Assembly: GCF_001678675.1 (NCBI RefSeq)
Contig: NZ_LZRN01000021.1
Span: 1-64,000 of the forward strand
Source of the DNA: Gelidibacter algens
GTDB lineage: Bacteria; Bacteroidota; Bacteroidia; Flavobacteriales; Flavobacteriaceae
Length of the DNA stretch: 64,000 nt
Direction of reading: 5' to 3'
The position numbers and the translations under genes are program-made. The notes beneath the pieces were generated by a model. It made no database searches. It saw nothing but the letters and a program-made list of their open reading frames with translations, and was not told where the DNA came from. Below, in pieces: positions 9,490 through 18,217 of this stretch (position 1 is its first letter; every line of letters starts with the position of its first letter).

Positions 9490-9617
9490 TTAGGCGCAGT
9501 TAATTTAAATGTTAACAAAAAAAGTGAACATTATACGAACCCGAGTAAGATAATTGAAATTTTGCGTACACACCCACTGTATAAAAGAAGCGCTAATTTA
9601 TCTGAATAATGTCAGGG
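9490..9617 (+). pseudogene. 3' relic of a second metallopeptidase-like gene (right copy of repeat)
   Basis: It encodes AVNLNVNKKSEHYTNPSK followed by IIEILRTHPLY and ends with two stops, matching the end of the gene at 2564-3279. Nothing of the peptidase motif remains upstream. It pairs with 3160-3287 as a direct repeat. Confidence 0.6.
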
Positions 9618-9666
9618 ATACACATTTCTAGCGTCACTTTACAAAACTAGTAGTGTTTCAAGCCAA

Positions 9667-10100
9667 ATGCAATTAAGCGTTCAAAATATCTTTCAAAAAA
9701 TAAAAAAACCATTCCAGCAAGGATTAAGCTGGAAAGAGGTAATTAAAGCCATTATTATTAGTTTGTTATTCACAGTTTTTCCCGTTTTTGGAGTCACAAC
9801 AATTTTAATCACGTTTATTGCAATTAAGTTCAAACTGAATTTACCAATTATGATTGTGATAAGCTATTTGGCTTCCTACCATTCATGCATTTAGGAGAAA
9901 CCATTATGAATACCAAACACACTTTACTAACAGTGCAAGAAATTAAAAATGCTTTTGATGTATCCTTTTTCGATACCATAAGACGTTTGCTTTTCGAATT
10001 GATATGTGGAATAAGTGGTTGGTTATTGGTCATGCTCCCTATAAGTGTAATAACGATATTTTTTAGTAATACGCTTAATAACCCAGAAAAAGCAAACTAA
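9667..10100 (+). pseudogene. DUF2062 family membrane protein, frameshifted
   Basis: The first frame, from ATG 9667, gives a short helical start, then GLSWKEVIKAIIISLLFTVF with PVFGVTTILITFIA, the hallmark of DUF2062, and stops at 9894. A second frame resumes with LPFMHLGETIMN and carries the last membrane segment (ISGWLLVMLPISVITIFF) to 10100. At the joint near 9862-9885 several residues of the usual loop seem lost along with the frame. The intact protein would be about 145-150 residues with three membrane segments. DUF2062 proteins are found fused or next to glycosyltransferases and acyl-chain enzymes, which is consistent with the ketoacyl synthase relic upstream, but no function is assigned. 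Confidence 0.6.
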
Positions 10101-10174
10101 AAATTTAACATTCTTTTTAGTGAAGAAGGTGTCAGGATTATAATTTTTGACGTCAATTAGTCAAACCATTGTTT

Positions 10175-11137
10175 ATGAGAGACTTATTTTTTTTATTCTT
10201 GCTTTCTTTTACGATAGTATATAAAAGTATGGCACAAACATGTTGTTCAGGTGGGGTTCCTTTATCTAGTAATCTTGGGCTACCAAACGAAGGTAAAGGA
10301 ATAATTATTATGGGTTTAAATTATGACTATAATAATTTAAATACTCTTAATGCCGAATCGTCCAAATTGGATGATAATTCCAGGCAACGAATTACTAATT
10401 CAATTTTACTCAATTTAGGGTATTCCATTACCGATAAACTCGCTGTAGAAGCTCTTTTATCTTGGGTGAATCAAACTAGAACTATTACACAGTTTGGTAA
10501 TGAAGAATTTACCGGCACCTCTGGTATTGGTGATGCTGTATTTCTAGTGAAGTATTCATTGCCGAATGTTTTAGGTAAAAACACTGTATTTAATTTTGGA
10601 TTGGGTACTAAAGCACCTTTTGGAAAATCAGATATCAAATCTGAACAAGGTATTCAACTTACTGCAGATTTACAGCCTGGCAGCGGGGCTTGGGATGGTT
10701 TAGGATGGCTGTCAATTTCGAAAGGTTTAAAAATTAGACCTTCAGCTACTATTTCTGGTAGCTTAACACATAGATTAACAGGAGTAAACAATTCTTATTT
10801 AAACAATGCTGCAACTTATGAATTTGGAGATGAAATACAAGCAAACATTGGTTACACAGACCAGGTTTTGCTTTTTAATACCCTTTTCAATCCAGGGCTG
10901 ATTTTTAAATATAGAAAAGCATTTGAAGATAAAATAGATAGCCAAGGTATTCCAAATACGGGTGGAGAATGGGTCTTTATTCGTCCCGAAATAACAGTTA
11001 AATTATCTCAAAATATAAGTATCAATACCAGATATGAATTACCTATATATAGCGTTGTTGAAGGAACCCAACTGACCCCAACATCAAGATTTACTACTGG
11101 CATATCTTTCAAATTGGAAACAAAAAAGAAGTATTAA
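10175..11137 (+). CDS. Outer-membrane beta-barrel protein of unknown function
   Basis: 320 residues from ATG 10175; a TTG two codons upstream is less likely. A signal peptide (MRDLFFLFLLSFTIVYKSMAQ) is followed directly by TCCSGGVPLSSNLGLP, a cysteine pair at the mature N-terminus seen in a set of flavobacterial proteins. The rest alternates amphipathic strands with Gly-Asn turns and ends in an aromatic strand (FTTGISFKLE), as in a barrel of roughly 12-14 strands. No plug or TonB box is seen. It is followed after 16 bases by a DUF3179 lipoprotein, so the two are probably co-expressed. A small-solute channel is a guess; intact. Confidence 0.65.
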   Translation: MRDLFFLFLLSFTIVYKSMAQTCCSGGVPLSSNLGLPNEGKGIIIMGLNYDYNNLNTLNAESSKLDDNSRQRITNSILLNLGYSITDKLAVEALLSWVNQTRTITQFGNEEFTGTSGIGDAVFLVKYSLPNVLGKNTVFNFGLGTKAPFGKSDIKSEQGIQLTADLQPGSGAWDGLGWLSISKGLKIRPSATISGSLTHRLTGVNNSYLNNAATYEFGDEIQANIGYTDQVLLFNTLFNPGLIFKYRKAFEDKIDSQGIPNTGGEWVFIRPEITVKLSQNISINTRYELPIYSVVEGTQLTPTSRFTTGISFKLETKKKY

Positions 11138-11153
11138 TATTAAATAATTAATT

Positions 11154-12218
11154 ATGAAAAAGGTCATATTATTAGCCTGCGTCGTTTTATTGTATTCGTG
11201 CAGCACTTCAAACACAAATGATGCAAATAGTCCTATTGAAGGACAAAACGGAAATGACAATAACCCAGAATGGAGTATTCCTATATCTGAAGTTTTAGAT
11301 GGAGGTCCTGGAAAAGATGGTATCCCTGCATTGGTAAATCCAACCTTTACAAATGCTCAAGGAGCAAATTATTTAAATGACACAGATCTGGTCATTGGTT
11401 TTAAAAATGGTAATGATGTTAGAGCTTATCCTCATGCCATTTTAGATTGGCACGAAATTGTAAATGACACTATAAATGATGTTTCCGTTGCAGTGACATA
11501 TTGCCCGCTTACAGGGACAGGAATTGGTTGGAATAGAATTATTAATGGGGTAGAAACCACATTTGGTGTTTCAGGTTTATTGTATAACACCAACCTCATT
11601 CCTTTCGATAGGGCTACAGATAGTAATTGGTCTCAAATTTTAAATGAAAGCGTTAATGGATCATTGATTGGAGAAAAAGCAGACTTGATAGGCCTTTTTG
11701 AAACCGACTGGCAAACATGGAGAAGCATGTACCCTAATACACAAGTATTAAGCAGTAATACAGGATTTTCCCGAACATATGGAATATCCCCTTACGGAGA
11801 TTACAATACTAATAACAATAGATTTTTGTTTCCTGTTCCTAAAGATCCAAGACTTCCTTTAAAGGAAAGAGTACATGCTATTATTAATGGAACTGATGCT
11901 AAAGTTTACAGGTTTTCTGATTTTCAATCAAATAATATTATACGGGATTCCTTTAAAGGTGAAAATTATTTGGTAGTCGGTAATCCTAATTTTATGGTAT
12001 CATTCAAATTGAGTGGGGATTTATCAATGCTGAATTTTGAATATATTCATAATGGTTCAGAAATATTATTAATTGACAATGAAGGAAACCAATGGAATAT
12101 TTTTGGAGAAGCAGTTTCTGGCCCAAGACAGGGATTCTTTATAGGTAATTCATCATCCCTTATGGCATTTTGGTTTTCTATTCCGGCATTTTATCTAACA
12201 GAAGTTTATGAAAATTGA
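11154..12218 (+). CDS. DUF3179 domain lipoprotein
   Basis: 354 residues. A lipoprotein signal (MKKVILLACVVLLYSC, with the lipid Cys at 16) is followed by a low-complexity Asn-rich linker and the DUF3179 domain from about residue 50. Motifs seen are GIPALVNPTF, DLVIGFKNGNDVRAYPHAIL with DWHEIVND, and VTYCPLTGTGIGWNR, the most conserved stretch with its Cys-Pro-Leu-Thr. Then comes SGLLYNTNLIPFDRATDS.W. The role of the family is unknown; the buried Cys near residue 118 and the conserved DWHEIVN pattern suggest an enzyme or ligand site. The protein is anchored in the outer or inner membrane facing the periplasm. It follows the barrel protein closely. Confidence 0.85.
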   Translation: MKKVILLACVVLLYSCSTSNTNDANSPIEGQNGNDNNPEWSIPISEVLDGGPGKDGIPALVNPTFTNAQGANYLNDTDLVIGFKNGNDVRAYPHAILDWHEIVNDTINDVSVAVTYCPLTGTGIGWNRIINGVETTFGVSGLLYNTNLIPFDRATDSNWSQILNESVNGSLIGEKADLIGLFETDWQTWRSMYPNTQVLSSNTGFSRTYGISPYGDYNTNNNRFLFPVPKDPRLPLKERVHAIINGTDAKVYRFSDFQSNNIIRDSFKGENYLVVGNPNFMVSFKLSGDLSMLNFEYIHNGSEILLIDNEGNQWNIFGEAVSGPRQGFFIGNSSSLMAFWFSIPAFYLTEVYEN

Positions 12219-12340
12219 TTAAAGAAATGATATTAATAAAAGAAAATGCATTCCAAAACATTGCCATTTTAGTATCTTGATGGTTCAAAAAAAATTATTG
12301 ATAACCCTATTGATTAATCTAGCACTAATAATTGAATAAC

Positions 12341-12964
12341 ATGAAACCATTAACTGTACCACTTCTTTTTATGGCCTTATTTAGTAACAATATCAAAGCG
12401 CAAAGCATCCCTGCTAATGCAGAAGACATAAGTCCATTGTTAATTGGTGAAACATTGCCTAAAGCAAAATTACAAGATTCAAAAGGCAACGCCTTTGAGT
12501 TAAACGATATTTTGAAAACCAAGCCTACCGTTTTAGTTTTTTATAGAGGTGGATGGTGCCCATATTGCAATCTTCAACTATCTGGATTGGCTTCCATTGA
12601 AAAGGACATATTAGCGTTGGGATACCAAATTGTAGCCATTAGCCCTGACGATTATCAAAACCTTAAGAGCACGGAAGAAAAAGACACTATTAATTATCAG
12701 CTATATTCAGACCAAGATGGAAAGTTAATACAAGAAATTGGTATCGCATTCAAAACTTCTTTAATTATCAAAGGCTATATAGCTACCAAAAATCAAAAAG
12801 GGAAAACATCAGAGGTAATACCTGTACCAACAGTAATGATAGTAAACACAAAAGGAGATATTTTGTTTGAATATATAAATCCTAACTACGAACAAAGAAT
12901 TTCAGGAGACATGCTTTTGGCAGTTTTAAAACAATCAGCTAAAACCCCAACAGTAGTTTTCTAA
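12341..12964 (+). CDS. Periplasmic peroxiredoxin-like protein (AhpC/TSA family)
   Basis: 207 residues from ATG 12341. The signal peptide ends near residue 21 (NNIKAQ). The thioredoxin fold has VLVFYRGGWCPYC at residues 63-76, with Cys73 and Cys76 in a CPYC motif rather than the lone peroxidatic Cys of classic peroxiredoxins. It continues with LQLSGLASIEKDILALGYQI, VAISPDD, and the cis-Pro region VIPVPTVMIVNTKGDIL near 160. This is the peroxiredoxin-like (AhpC/TSA, RGGWCPYC) family, expected to reduce peroxides or disulfides in the periplasm. It stands alone, with 120 bases of AT-rich sequence upstream. Confidence 0.8.
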   Translation: MKPLTVPLLFMALFSNNIKAQSIPANAEDISPLLIGETLPKAKLQDSKGNAFELNDILKTKPTVLVFYRGGWCPYCNLQLSGLASIEKDILALGYQIVAISPDDYQNLKSTEEKDTINYQLYSDQDGKLIQEIGIAFKTSLIIKGYIATKNQKGKTSEVIPVPTVMIVNTKGDILFEYINPNYEQRISGDMLLAVLKQSAKTPTVVF

Positions 12965-13131
12965 AATCCTTTTGAAATAATGAACTAATAAATTAAAATA
13001 TCCGGTGCATAACGGTGCGCTAATTACAGAAGAACCAAAGAATATTTTGCCAAAAACAACATAGATTATAATAAACAACGCTTCTAGAACCTAGCACTAA
13101 AAAAGATATTTAAATTAAAAGATTATATACC

Positions 13132-13891
13132 ATGAAAAAATACTTTTTAGCTTTACTTTTTTTTGCCGATGATTTCTTGCGGAAACAACGCTAATGGAAT
13201 TCCATCAATTGCTTACAGTACGAAAGCTGAAATGTCAGCTGAAGGAAAAACAATAGACCATAAACAATGGAATGATTTAGTGCAAAAACATGTTTCTGAT
13301 AAAGGGCATGTAGATTATAAAGGCTTTAAAAAAGATGAAGGAGCACTACAATCTTATTTGAACGATTTAGCCGAAAATTTACCACAAAAAACGTGGTCTA
13401 AAAATGCTGTTTTGGCATATTGGATTAATGCCTACAATGTCTATACTGTAAAATTGATTTTAGATAATTATCCTGTGAAAAGTATTAAAGAGATCAAAGA
13501 CCCTTGGGGCAAAAAGTTTTTTACACTTGGCAACAAAAAATATAGTTTAGAAGAAATTGAACACGAAATTTTGCGAAAAATGAACGAGCCTAGAATCCAT
13601 TTTGCCATTAATTGTGCCTCTTTTTCATGTCCTAATTTATCAAATCAGGCCTTTACGGCAGAGAACATGGAACAGCAATTAGATGCGGCGGCAAAGCATT
13701 TTGTGAATGATACTTCAAAGAATTCCATTTCTAAAGACTCGGTTGAAATTTCAAAGATTTTTGACTGGTTTTCTGGCGATTTCAAAAAACAGGGCACCAT
13801 TATCGATTTTCTGAATACTTACAGTACCATTAAAATTGATATAAATGCCAAGGTTAAATATAAAAGCTATAATTGGAATTTAAATGAATAA
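13132..13891 (+). pseudogene. DUF547 lipoprotein, frame broken in a T8 run of the signal peptide
   Basis: ATG 13132 starts a lipoprotein signal (MKKYFLALLFF), but a run of eight T at 13157-13164 puts the rest out of frame. With seven T the reading would be ...LFLPMISCGNN, a good lipobox. The downstream frame is open to 13891 and carries the whole DUF547 domain: WNDLVQKHVSDKGHVDYKGF, NAVLAYWINAYNVYTVKLIL (the core motif), IHFAINCASFSCPNL and IFDWFSGDF. The family is widespread, often secreted and of unknown function; the conserved Cys pair and Trp-Ile-Asn-Ala-Tyr core suggest a thiol-type enzyme. Because the damage is one base in a homopolymer, it could be a length-switchable tract, transcriptional slippage or a sequence error rather than a dead gene. 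Confidence 0.75.
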
Positions 13892-13937
13892 TTTAATTGT
13901 ATATTAATTAAAACCTCATAAAAAAAACACTTATGTG

Positions 13938-14990
13938 ATGCAAAAAGCACTCTATTTTATGCCAGATATAAGTGGTTTTACAAACTTTGTTAATCATACT
14001 GAAGTTGAGCACAGTATTCATATCATTTCAGAATTACTCGAAATATTATTGGATATCGCTGCGGTGGATTTTGAACTCGCAGAAATTGAAGGAGACGCCC
14101 TGTTTCTTTTTACAACCAAAATTCCAGATTATAAAAGGTTACTTCAACAAACAACCACAATGCTCGAAAAATTTCATGAGCATACAAAAATGTACGAAAC
14201 AAAACGTATTTGCGATTGTGGCTCTTGCAGAACAACTACAAATTTAGAGTTAAAGTTTTTGGTGCATTATGGCGAATTGAATTTTTTAAAAGTTAAAAAT
14301 ATTAAAAAACCCTATGGTAGAGAAGTGATTACAATTCACAGACTACTTAAAAATAAAGTACCTTTAAAAGAATATATTTTATTAACAGAAAGCGTTAACG
14401 AGCTGTACGATAATAAATTAGATGAAACCTGGACAAAGTCTAGTGACACATACGATTTGGCACAACTGGACTATTTCTACAAAAACTTTGGATATGTAAA
14501 AGACACTATAAGTAATATTAAAGAACATTCTGATAAAAGAGATGATTATTACAACACACCCTTTTTGAAGTTTGAGCATGTATTTATTGCCAATAAAGAT
14601 AAAGTGTACAAATATATAAGTGAGTTAAAATATCGGCATCTATGGGATAAAGATGCTAAACGGATAGAATTTGAAGAAAATAAATTAAATAGAGTCGGCA
14701 CGCAGCACAATTGTGTGCTAAATATTGGAAATCTTAATTTTGAAACTATTTCATCCAAAGATACGGATCAGTTGGCTTATGGAGAAACTACAGAAGATTT
14801 AATACTGACAAGGCGTTTTTCATATCTTATCAAGTTAGATAAGGAATCTGAAAATAGTACAAAGGTTACTACCGAACTGTACGTGGAATTTACAACTGTC
14901 GGTGCCTTTATGAAATCTAACCTCACTCGAATGATGAAAAAATCATGGAAAAATAAACTGGAAAACCTTCAAAATTTATGTAAAAAGTAA
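13938..14990 (+). CDS. DUF2652 (cyclase-like) plus SRPBCC-type protein
   Basis: 350 residues from ATG 13938 (a GTG one codon earlier is possible). The N-terminal half, residues 1-195, is DUF2652, an adenylate-cyclase-like fold: ALYFMPDISGFTNFVNHTEV, then AEIEGDALFLF, with metal-binding-type Asp and Gly-Asp positions. A cysteine cluster, ICDCGSCRTT, sits near residue 95. The C-terminal half (about 205-350) resembles a START/SRPBCC lipid-binding fold: HVFIANKDKVYKYISELKYR, HLWDK, then FTTVGAFMKSNLTRMMKKSW. The combination of a cyclase-like and a ligand-binding domain suggests small-molecule signalling, but no product is known for DUF2652. It ends 75 bases before the TetR gene. Intact. Confidence 0.75.
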   Translation: MQKALYFMPDISGFTNFVNHTEVEHSIHIISELLEILLDIAAVDFELAEIEGDALFLFTTKIPDYKRLLQQTTTMLEKFHEHTKMYETKRICDCGSCRTTTNLELKFLVHYGELNFLKVKNIKKPYGREVITIHRLLKNKVPLKEYILLTESVNELYDNKLDETWTKSSDTYDLAQLDYFYKNFGYVKDTISNIKEHSDKRDDYYNTPFLKFEHVFIANKDKVYKYISELKYRHLWDKDAKRIEFEENKLNRVGTQHNCVLNIGNLNFETISSKDTDQLAYGETTEDLILTRRFSYLIKLDKESENSTKVTTELYVEFTTVGAFMKSNLTRMMKKSWKNKLENLQNLCKK

Positions 14991-15031
14991 CAAACTTAAT
15001 ACAATGTTAAAATACTTTTTTATTTCTAACT

Positions 15032-15046
15032 GATTGTTTAGTTTTG
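15032..15046 (+). promoter_or_regulatory. TetR promoter with overlapping operator candidate
   Basis: TAGTTTTG at 15039-15046 fits the TAnnTTTG -7 box, and GATTGTTTAG at 15032-15041 overlaps it. The same decamer stands at 15654-15663 before the next gene, so this is a likely binding site of the adjacent TetR protein, giving autorepression. Confidence 0.5.
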
Positions 15047-15064
15047 TACTTTATTAAAATAGCA

Positions 15065-15628
15065 ATGGCAAGAAAAAAAGAATATATTGAAGAAGAAGTC
15101 ATAGAAAAAGCCATGAATTTGTTCTGGCGAAATGGCTACCAAACGACATCCATGCAAATGCTTGAAAAAGAAATGGGTATCAACAAGTTTTCCATATATG
15201 CGAGCTTTGGCAATAAAAATGGCGTTTTTATTGAAAGTTTAAAATGCTATAATCAAAAGCTCAACCAGCTTATGAGTAAGTTGAAAGCCTCTTCAAATGG
15301 CATTAGTGGGATCAAGGAATACTTCTACGATTTTATTGAATTTTCAAAAGAAACTGAAATTGCCAAAGGCTGTTTAATAACCAACACAGCCAATGAAATA
15401 GGAGAAGGTGCTGACCAAAAAATAAAGGATGTTTTGACAAATTTTACCGATAATGTAAGAAATGTATTTTCCGACATACTAAAGCAAGATAAAACTAAAA
15501 ATAGGGACGTCATTGAACACCAAGCAGATTATCTACTCATAGCAATGTTCGGGTTGTCATCTGCTACTAGAATATTTAATCAAACACAATTAGATAATTA
15601 TATTGACAACATATTCAAAAACGTATGA
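15065..15628 (+). CDS. TetR/AcrR family transcriptional regulator
   Basis: 187 residues from ATG 15065. The N-terminal helix-turn-helix spans residues 1-55: VIEKAMNLFWRNGYQTTSMQ, then EKEMGINKFSIYASFGNK, the TetR pattern. The C-terminal ligand-binding part includes AKGCLITNTANEIGEGAD near residue 100, found in TetR members that respond to electrophiles or phenolic compounds. It is probably a repressor of itself and of the cluster starting at 15703, because the same decamer lies before both genes. The ligand is unknown. Confidence 0.9.
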   Translation: MARKKEYIEEEVIEKAMNLFWRNGYQTTSMQMLEKEMGINKFSIYASFGNKNGVFIESLKCYNQKLNQLMSKLKASSNGISGIKEYFYDFIEFSKETEIAKGCLITNTANEIGEGADQKIKDVLTNFTDNVRNVFSDILKQDKTKNRDVIEHQADYLLIAMFGLSSATRIFNQTQLDNYIDNIFKNV

Positions 15629-15653
15629 CATTTTTTTTAGCTTAAAACCAAAC

Positions 15654-15663
15654 GATTGTTTAG
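15654..15663 (+). promoter_or_regulatory. Second copy of the TetR operator candidate
   Basis: GATTGTTTAG is preceded by AAAC, giving the near-palindrome AAAC-GATT-GTTTAG. It lies 40 bases before the AhpD-like gene and matches 15032-15041. Confidence 0.45.
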
Positions 15664-15702
15664 ATATAAGTAGCATAAATAATAAATTTAAAAACAGAAA
15701 CT

Positions 15703-16266
15703 ATGACAAATTTAAAAGTTCACAACATCGAATCTGCACCAGAAGGCAGCAAACCATTATTAGAAAAATCACAAAAAGCTTATGGTATGATTCCTGGCTT
15801 GCATGGTATGCTAGCTGGAGCACCAGAAGTACTTGAAGCATACCAAACATTACACGAGTTATTTGTTAACTCATCATTCAACAATGAGGAATTAACTGTA
15901 GTATGGCAAACCATAAACGTAGAACACGCCTGTCACTATTGTGTACCTGCACACACCGGTATTGCAAAAATGATGAAAGTAGACGATGCTATAACAGAAG
16001 CATTACGTAACGAAACACCTCTTGAAAACTCAAAATTAGAGGCATTGCGGACTATGACCTTAACTATTGTTCGTAATCGTGGACATGTAACACAAGAAGA
16101 TTTAAATGTATTTTACGCAGCTGGATATGAAGAAAGACAAGTATTGGAAATTATTTTAGGATTGTCTCAAAAAACGATAAGTAATTATGCAAACCATATT
16201 GCTAACACACCTGTTGATGAAGCATTTCAAAAATTTGCTTGGTCAAAAGAAAATGTGGTATCCTAA
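15703..16266 (+). CDS. Carboxymuconolactone decarboxylase / AhpD-like protein
   Basis: 187 residues, all alpha-helical. The AhpD-type redox motif HACHYCVPAH has Cys77 and Cys80 plus the proton-relay His, and is preceded by TVVWQTINVE. Such proteins reduce peroxides or act as peroxidase partners; the decarboxylase label is a family name. It heads a cluster of five genes (this, EthD, DsbA-like, haloacid dehalogenase, MarC remnant) behind a TetR operator candidate. A hairpin at 16291-16319 separates it from the next gene and may reduce downstream expression. Intact, with typical length and an unambiguous ATG. Confidence 0.85.
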   Translation: MTNLKVHNIESAPEGSKPLLEKSQKAYGMIPGLHGMLAGAPEVLEAYQTLHELFVNSSFNNEELTVVWQTINVEHACHYCVPAHTGIAKMMKVDDAITEALRNETPLENSKLEALRTMTLTIVRNRGHVTQEDLNVFYAAGYEERQVLEIILGLSQKTISNYANHIANTPVDEAFQKFAWSKENVVS

Positions 16267-16290
16267 AACCACAGATTGATTGATAGCTTT

Positions 16291-16319
16291 AAACCTTCCG
16301 TCGTAAGTGCGGAAGGTTT
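16291..16319 (+). terminator. Hairpin between AhpD-like and EthD genes
   Basis: AAACCTTCCG and CGGAAGGTTT form a 10-bp perfect stem around a 9-base loop. The following sequence (attaattatctt) is a poor T tract, so it may act as an attenuator or mRNA-stabilising hairpin rather than a full terminator. Confidence 0.55.
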
Positions 16320-16356
16320 ATTAATTATCTTAAAAACAAAAATCAAAAAAGAAAAC

Positions 16357-16665
16357 ATGATTAAATTAACAGTAATGTATCCAAATAGTGCTGATGTAAA
16401 ATTCGACAAAGACTATTACACAAATCAGCATAGTCAATTACTTAAAGATTTATTAGGTGATGCTATCATGTCATCTGATATTAATATGGGAATTTCTGGT
16501 GCAAGCCCAGATCAACCTGCCCCTTATGTGGTAATTGCGAATTTAGTTTTTAAATCAATGGAGTCTTTTCAACAATCTTTTGGAGCCAATGCAGAAAAAA
16601 TTTTAGCAGACCTTCAGAACTTTACAAACGTAAAACCTGACGTACAAATCAGCGAAGTAATATAA
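16357..16665 (+). CDS. EthD family protein
   Basis: 102 residues from ATG 16357; an earlier start at 16276 would read through the hairpin and is rejected. The pattern of a small dimeric ferredoxin-like barrel is clear: MIKLTVMYPNS..VKFD, then YYTNQHSQLLKDLL and PYVVIANLVFKSMESFQQSF. The EthD family includes proteins required with P450 systems for ether breakdown and many of unknown role, some acting as enzymes on small aromatic compounds. It lies 27 bases before the DsbA-like gene, with which it is probably co-transcribed. Confidence 0.8.
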   Translation: MIKLTVMYPNSADVKFDKDYYTNQHSQLLKDLLGDAIMSSDINMGISGASPDQPAPYVVIANLVFKSMESFQQSFGANAEKILADLQNFTNVKPDVQISEVI

Positions 16666-16692
16666 AATACGTTTCGTACTAAAAAAAATTTA

Positions 16693-17340
16693 ATGAAAGA
16701 AAAAATGAAAATAGATATCGTTTCCGATGTCGTTTGTCCTTGGTGTACCATCGGTTACAAACGATTGGAGAAAGCTATTTCAGAACTGGGCATTCAAGAC
16801 AAAGTTGATATAGAATGGCACCCTTTTGAGCTAAACCCAAACATGCCTGCGGAAGGTCAAAATGTACAAGAACATATCACAGAAAAATATGGCTCTACCC
16901 TAGAACAGCAAAAAGAATCGCAACAGCGAATGGCAGATATTGGTAAAGAACTTGGTTTTACCTTTGATTATTTTGATGCTATGAGAATGGTCAACACCTT
17001 TGAAGCACATGTCTTACTGGAATATGCGAAGGCATTTGGAAAACAAACCGAGATGAAAATGCGCTTAACAAGGGCATTCTTTTGCGAACGCAAAGACGTT
17101 TCCGATAGAGCCATCTTAAAACAAGCTGTACTGGATGTAGGTTTAGATGCAGAAGAAGCGCTGGCAAGATTAGACAGTAAAGAAGCACGTGACGACGTAA
17201 GAAGCCAACAAACTTATTGGAAAAATCTAGGTATTAACTCTGTGCCAACCATCGTGTTCAATAGGAAAAGTGCCTTGACAGGTGCGCAACCCGTCAACGT
17301 TTTTAACGAGGTTTTAACCAAACTTTTAAAGGAAGCATAG
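16693..17340 (+). CDS. DsbA family oxidoreductase (FrnE-like, cytoplasmic)
   Basis: 215 residues with no signal peptide. The thioredoxin-like start MKIDIVSDVVCPWCTIG has a CPWC motif at Cys15 and Cys18. A helical insertion follows, with the family motif EWHPFELNPNMP near 50-60 and LGFTFDYFDAMRMVNT near 95. The cis-Pro loop is GINSVPTIVFN near 190. FrnE-type proteins are cytosolic disulfide oxidoreductases linked to oxidative stress and sometimes to antibiotic synthesis. Two starts are possible (16693 or 16705). Its place between EthD and the dehalogenase suggests a thiol role in the same response. Confidence 0.88.
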   Translation: MKEKMKIDIVSDVVCPWCTIGYKRLEKAISELGIQDKVDIEWHPFELNPNMPAEGQNVQEHITEKYGSTLEQQKESQQRMADIGKELGFTFDYFDAMRMVNTFEAHVLLEYAKAFGKQTEMKMRLTRAFFCERKDVSDRAILKQAVLDVGLDAEEALARLDSKEARDDVRSQQTYWKNLGINSVPTIVFNRKSALTGAQPVNVFNEVLTKLLKEA

Positions 17341-17383
17341 CATTTATTAAGTTAAATGTATCCTGAAACAAGAAATCAAACGA

Positions 17384-18181
17384 ATGGAATACAACAGAAG
17401 AAACTTTATAAAAAACGTGGGAATTATGGGAACAACAGGAATACTTTTGCCAAACATGATGTTAGGCAACTCGGAAGAAAAAGAAGCGATGAATTTTACG
17501 AATATTCGACCGAAAGTGTTGTTTTTTGACGTAAACGAAACACTGCTAGACCTTACCCAAATGAAAAAGCAAGTGGCTGAAACTTTACAAGGCAGAGACG
17601 ATTTATTAGCATTATGGTTCACCACCATGCTTCAGTATTCTTTAGTGATGACCACGAGTGGACAATACGAACATTTCGGAAACATAGGTGCAGCAGCTCT
17701 GCAAATGGTAGCAGCAAATAACAACATTAACATCACAGAAGAGAAAGCCCGTAAAACCATTGTAAATGCGTTACGAGGCTTACCTGCACATCCAGAAGTC
17801 AAAGCCGCCTTGGCACAGCTCAAAGCAGATGGGTACAAATTAGTTTCTTTTACAAACTCATCCAATGAGGGAGTTAAAAAACAGTTCGAAAGTGCTGGCT
17901 TAACGGACTATTTTGACGAACGATTAAGTGTAGAGGACATTGGTAAATTCAAACCTTCTAGAGATGTCTATGATTGGGCAGCACGGAAAATGGGAGTCAA
18001 GCCAAACGAAGCAATGCTTGTTGCAGCACATGGATGGGATGTAGCAGGCGCACTTTGGGCAGGTTGGCGTGCCGCATTTATTAGTAGACCAGGACAACAA
18101 TTATTTCCATTGGCACCAAAAACCGAAATTGTAGAGTCTGACTTAAAAAAAGTAGCGGATTTACTTGTGACATATAGATAA
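17384..18181 (+). CDS. L-2-haloacid dehalogenase-type HAD hydrolase with a Tat signal
   Basis: 265 residues. The core is a type II haloacid dehalogenase: nucleophile Asp49 in KVLFFDVNETLLDL, the Ser/Asn motif FTNSSNEGV near 165, the Lys in GKFKPSRDVYDWAARKMG near 192, and HGWDVAGALWAGW near 223. It would hydrolyse L-2-haloacids, releasing halide. The N-terminus is unusual: MEYNRRNFIKNVGIMGTTGI with an RRNF twin-arginine motif and a hydrophobic stretch ending near residue 28, which predicts export through the Tat system, while textbook haloacid dehalogenases are cytoplasmic. Export after folding fits a periplasmic role on halogenated organics, plausible in a marine habitat. It follows the DsbA-like gene by 43 bases. 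Confidence 0.88.
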   Translation: MEYNRRNFIKNVGIMGTTGILLPNMMLGNSEEKEAMNFTNIRPKVLFFDVNETLLDLTQMKKQVAETLQGRDDLLALWFTTMLQYSLVMTTSGQYEHFGNIGAAALQMVAANNNINITEEKARKTIVNALRGLPAHPEVKAALAQLKADGYKLVSFTNSSNEGVKKQFESAGLTDYFDERLSVEDIGKFKPSRDVYDWAARKMGVKPNEAMLVAAHGWDVAGALWAGWRAAFISRPGQQLFPLAPKTEIVESDLKKVADLLVTYR

Positions 18182-18217
18182 AGAAATTATTCTTCTAAAC
18201 CTTCAAAGTTTATCTTG

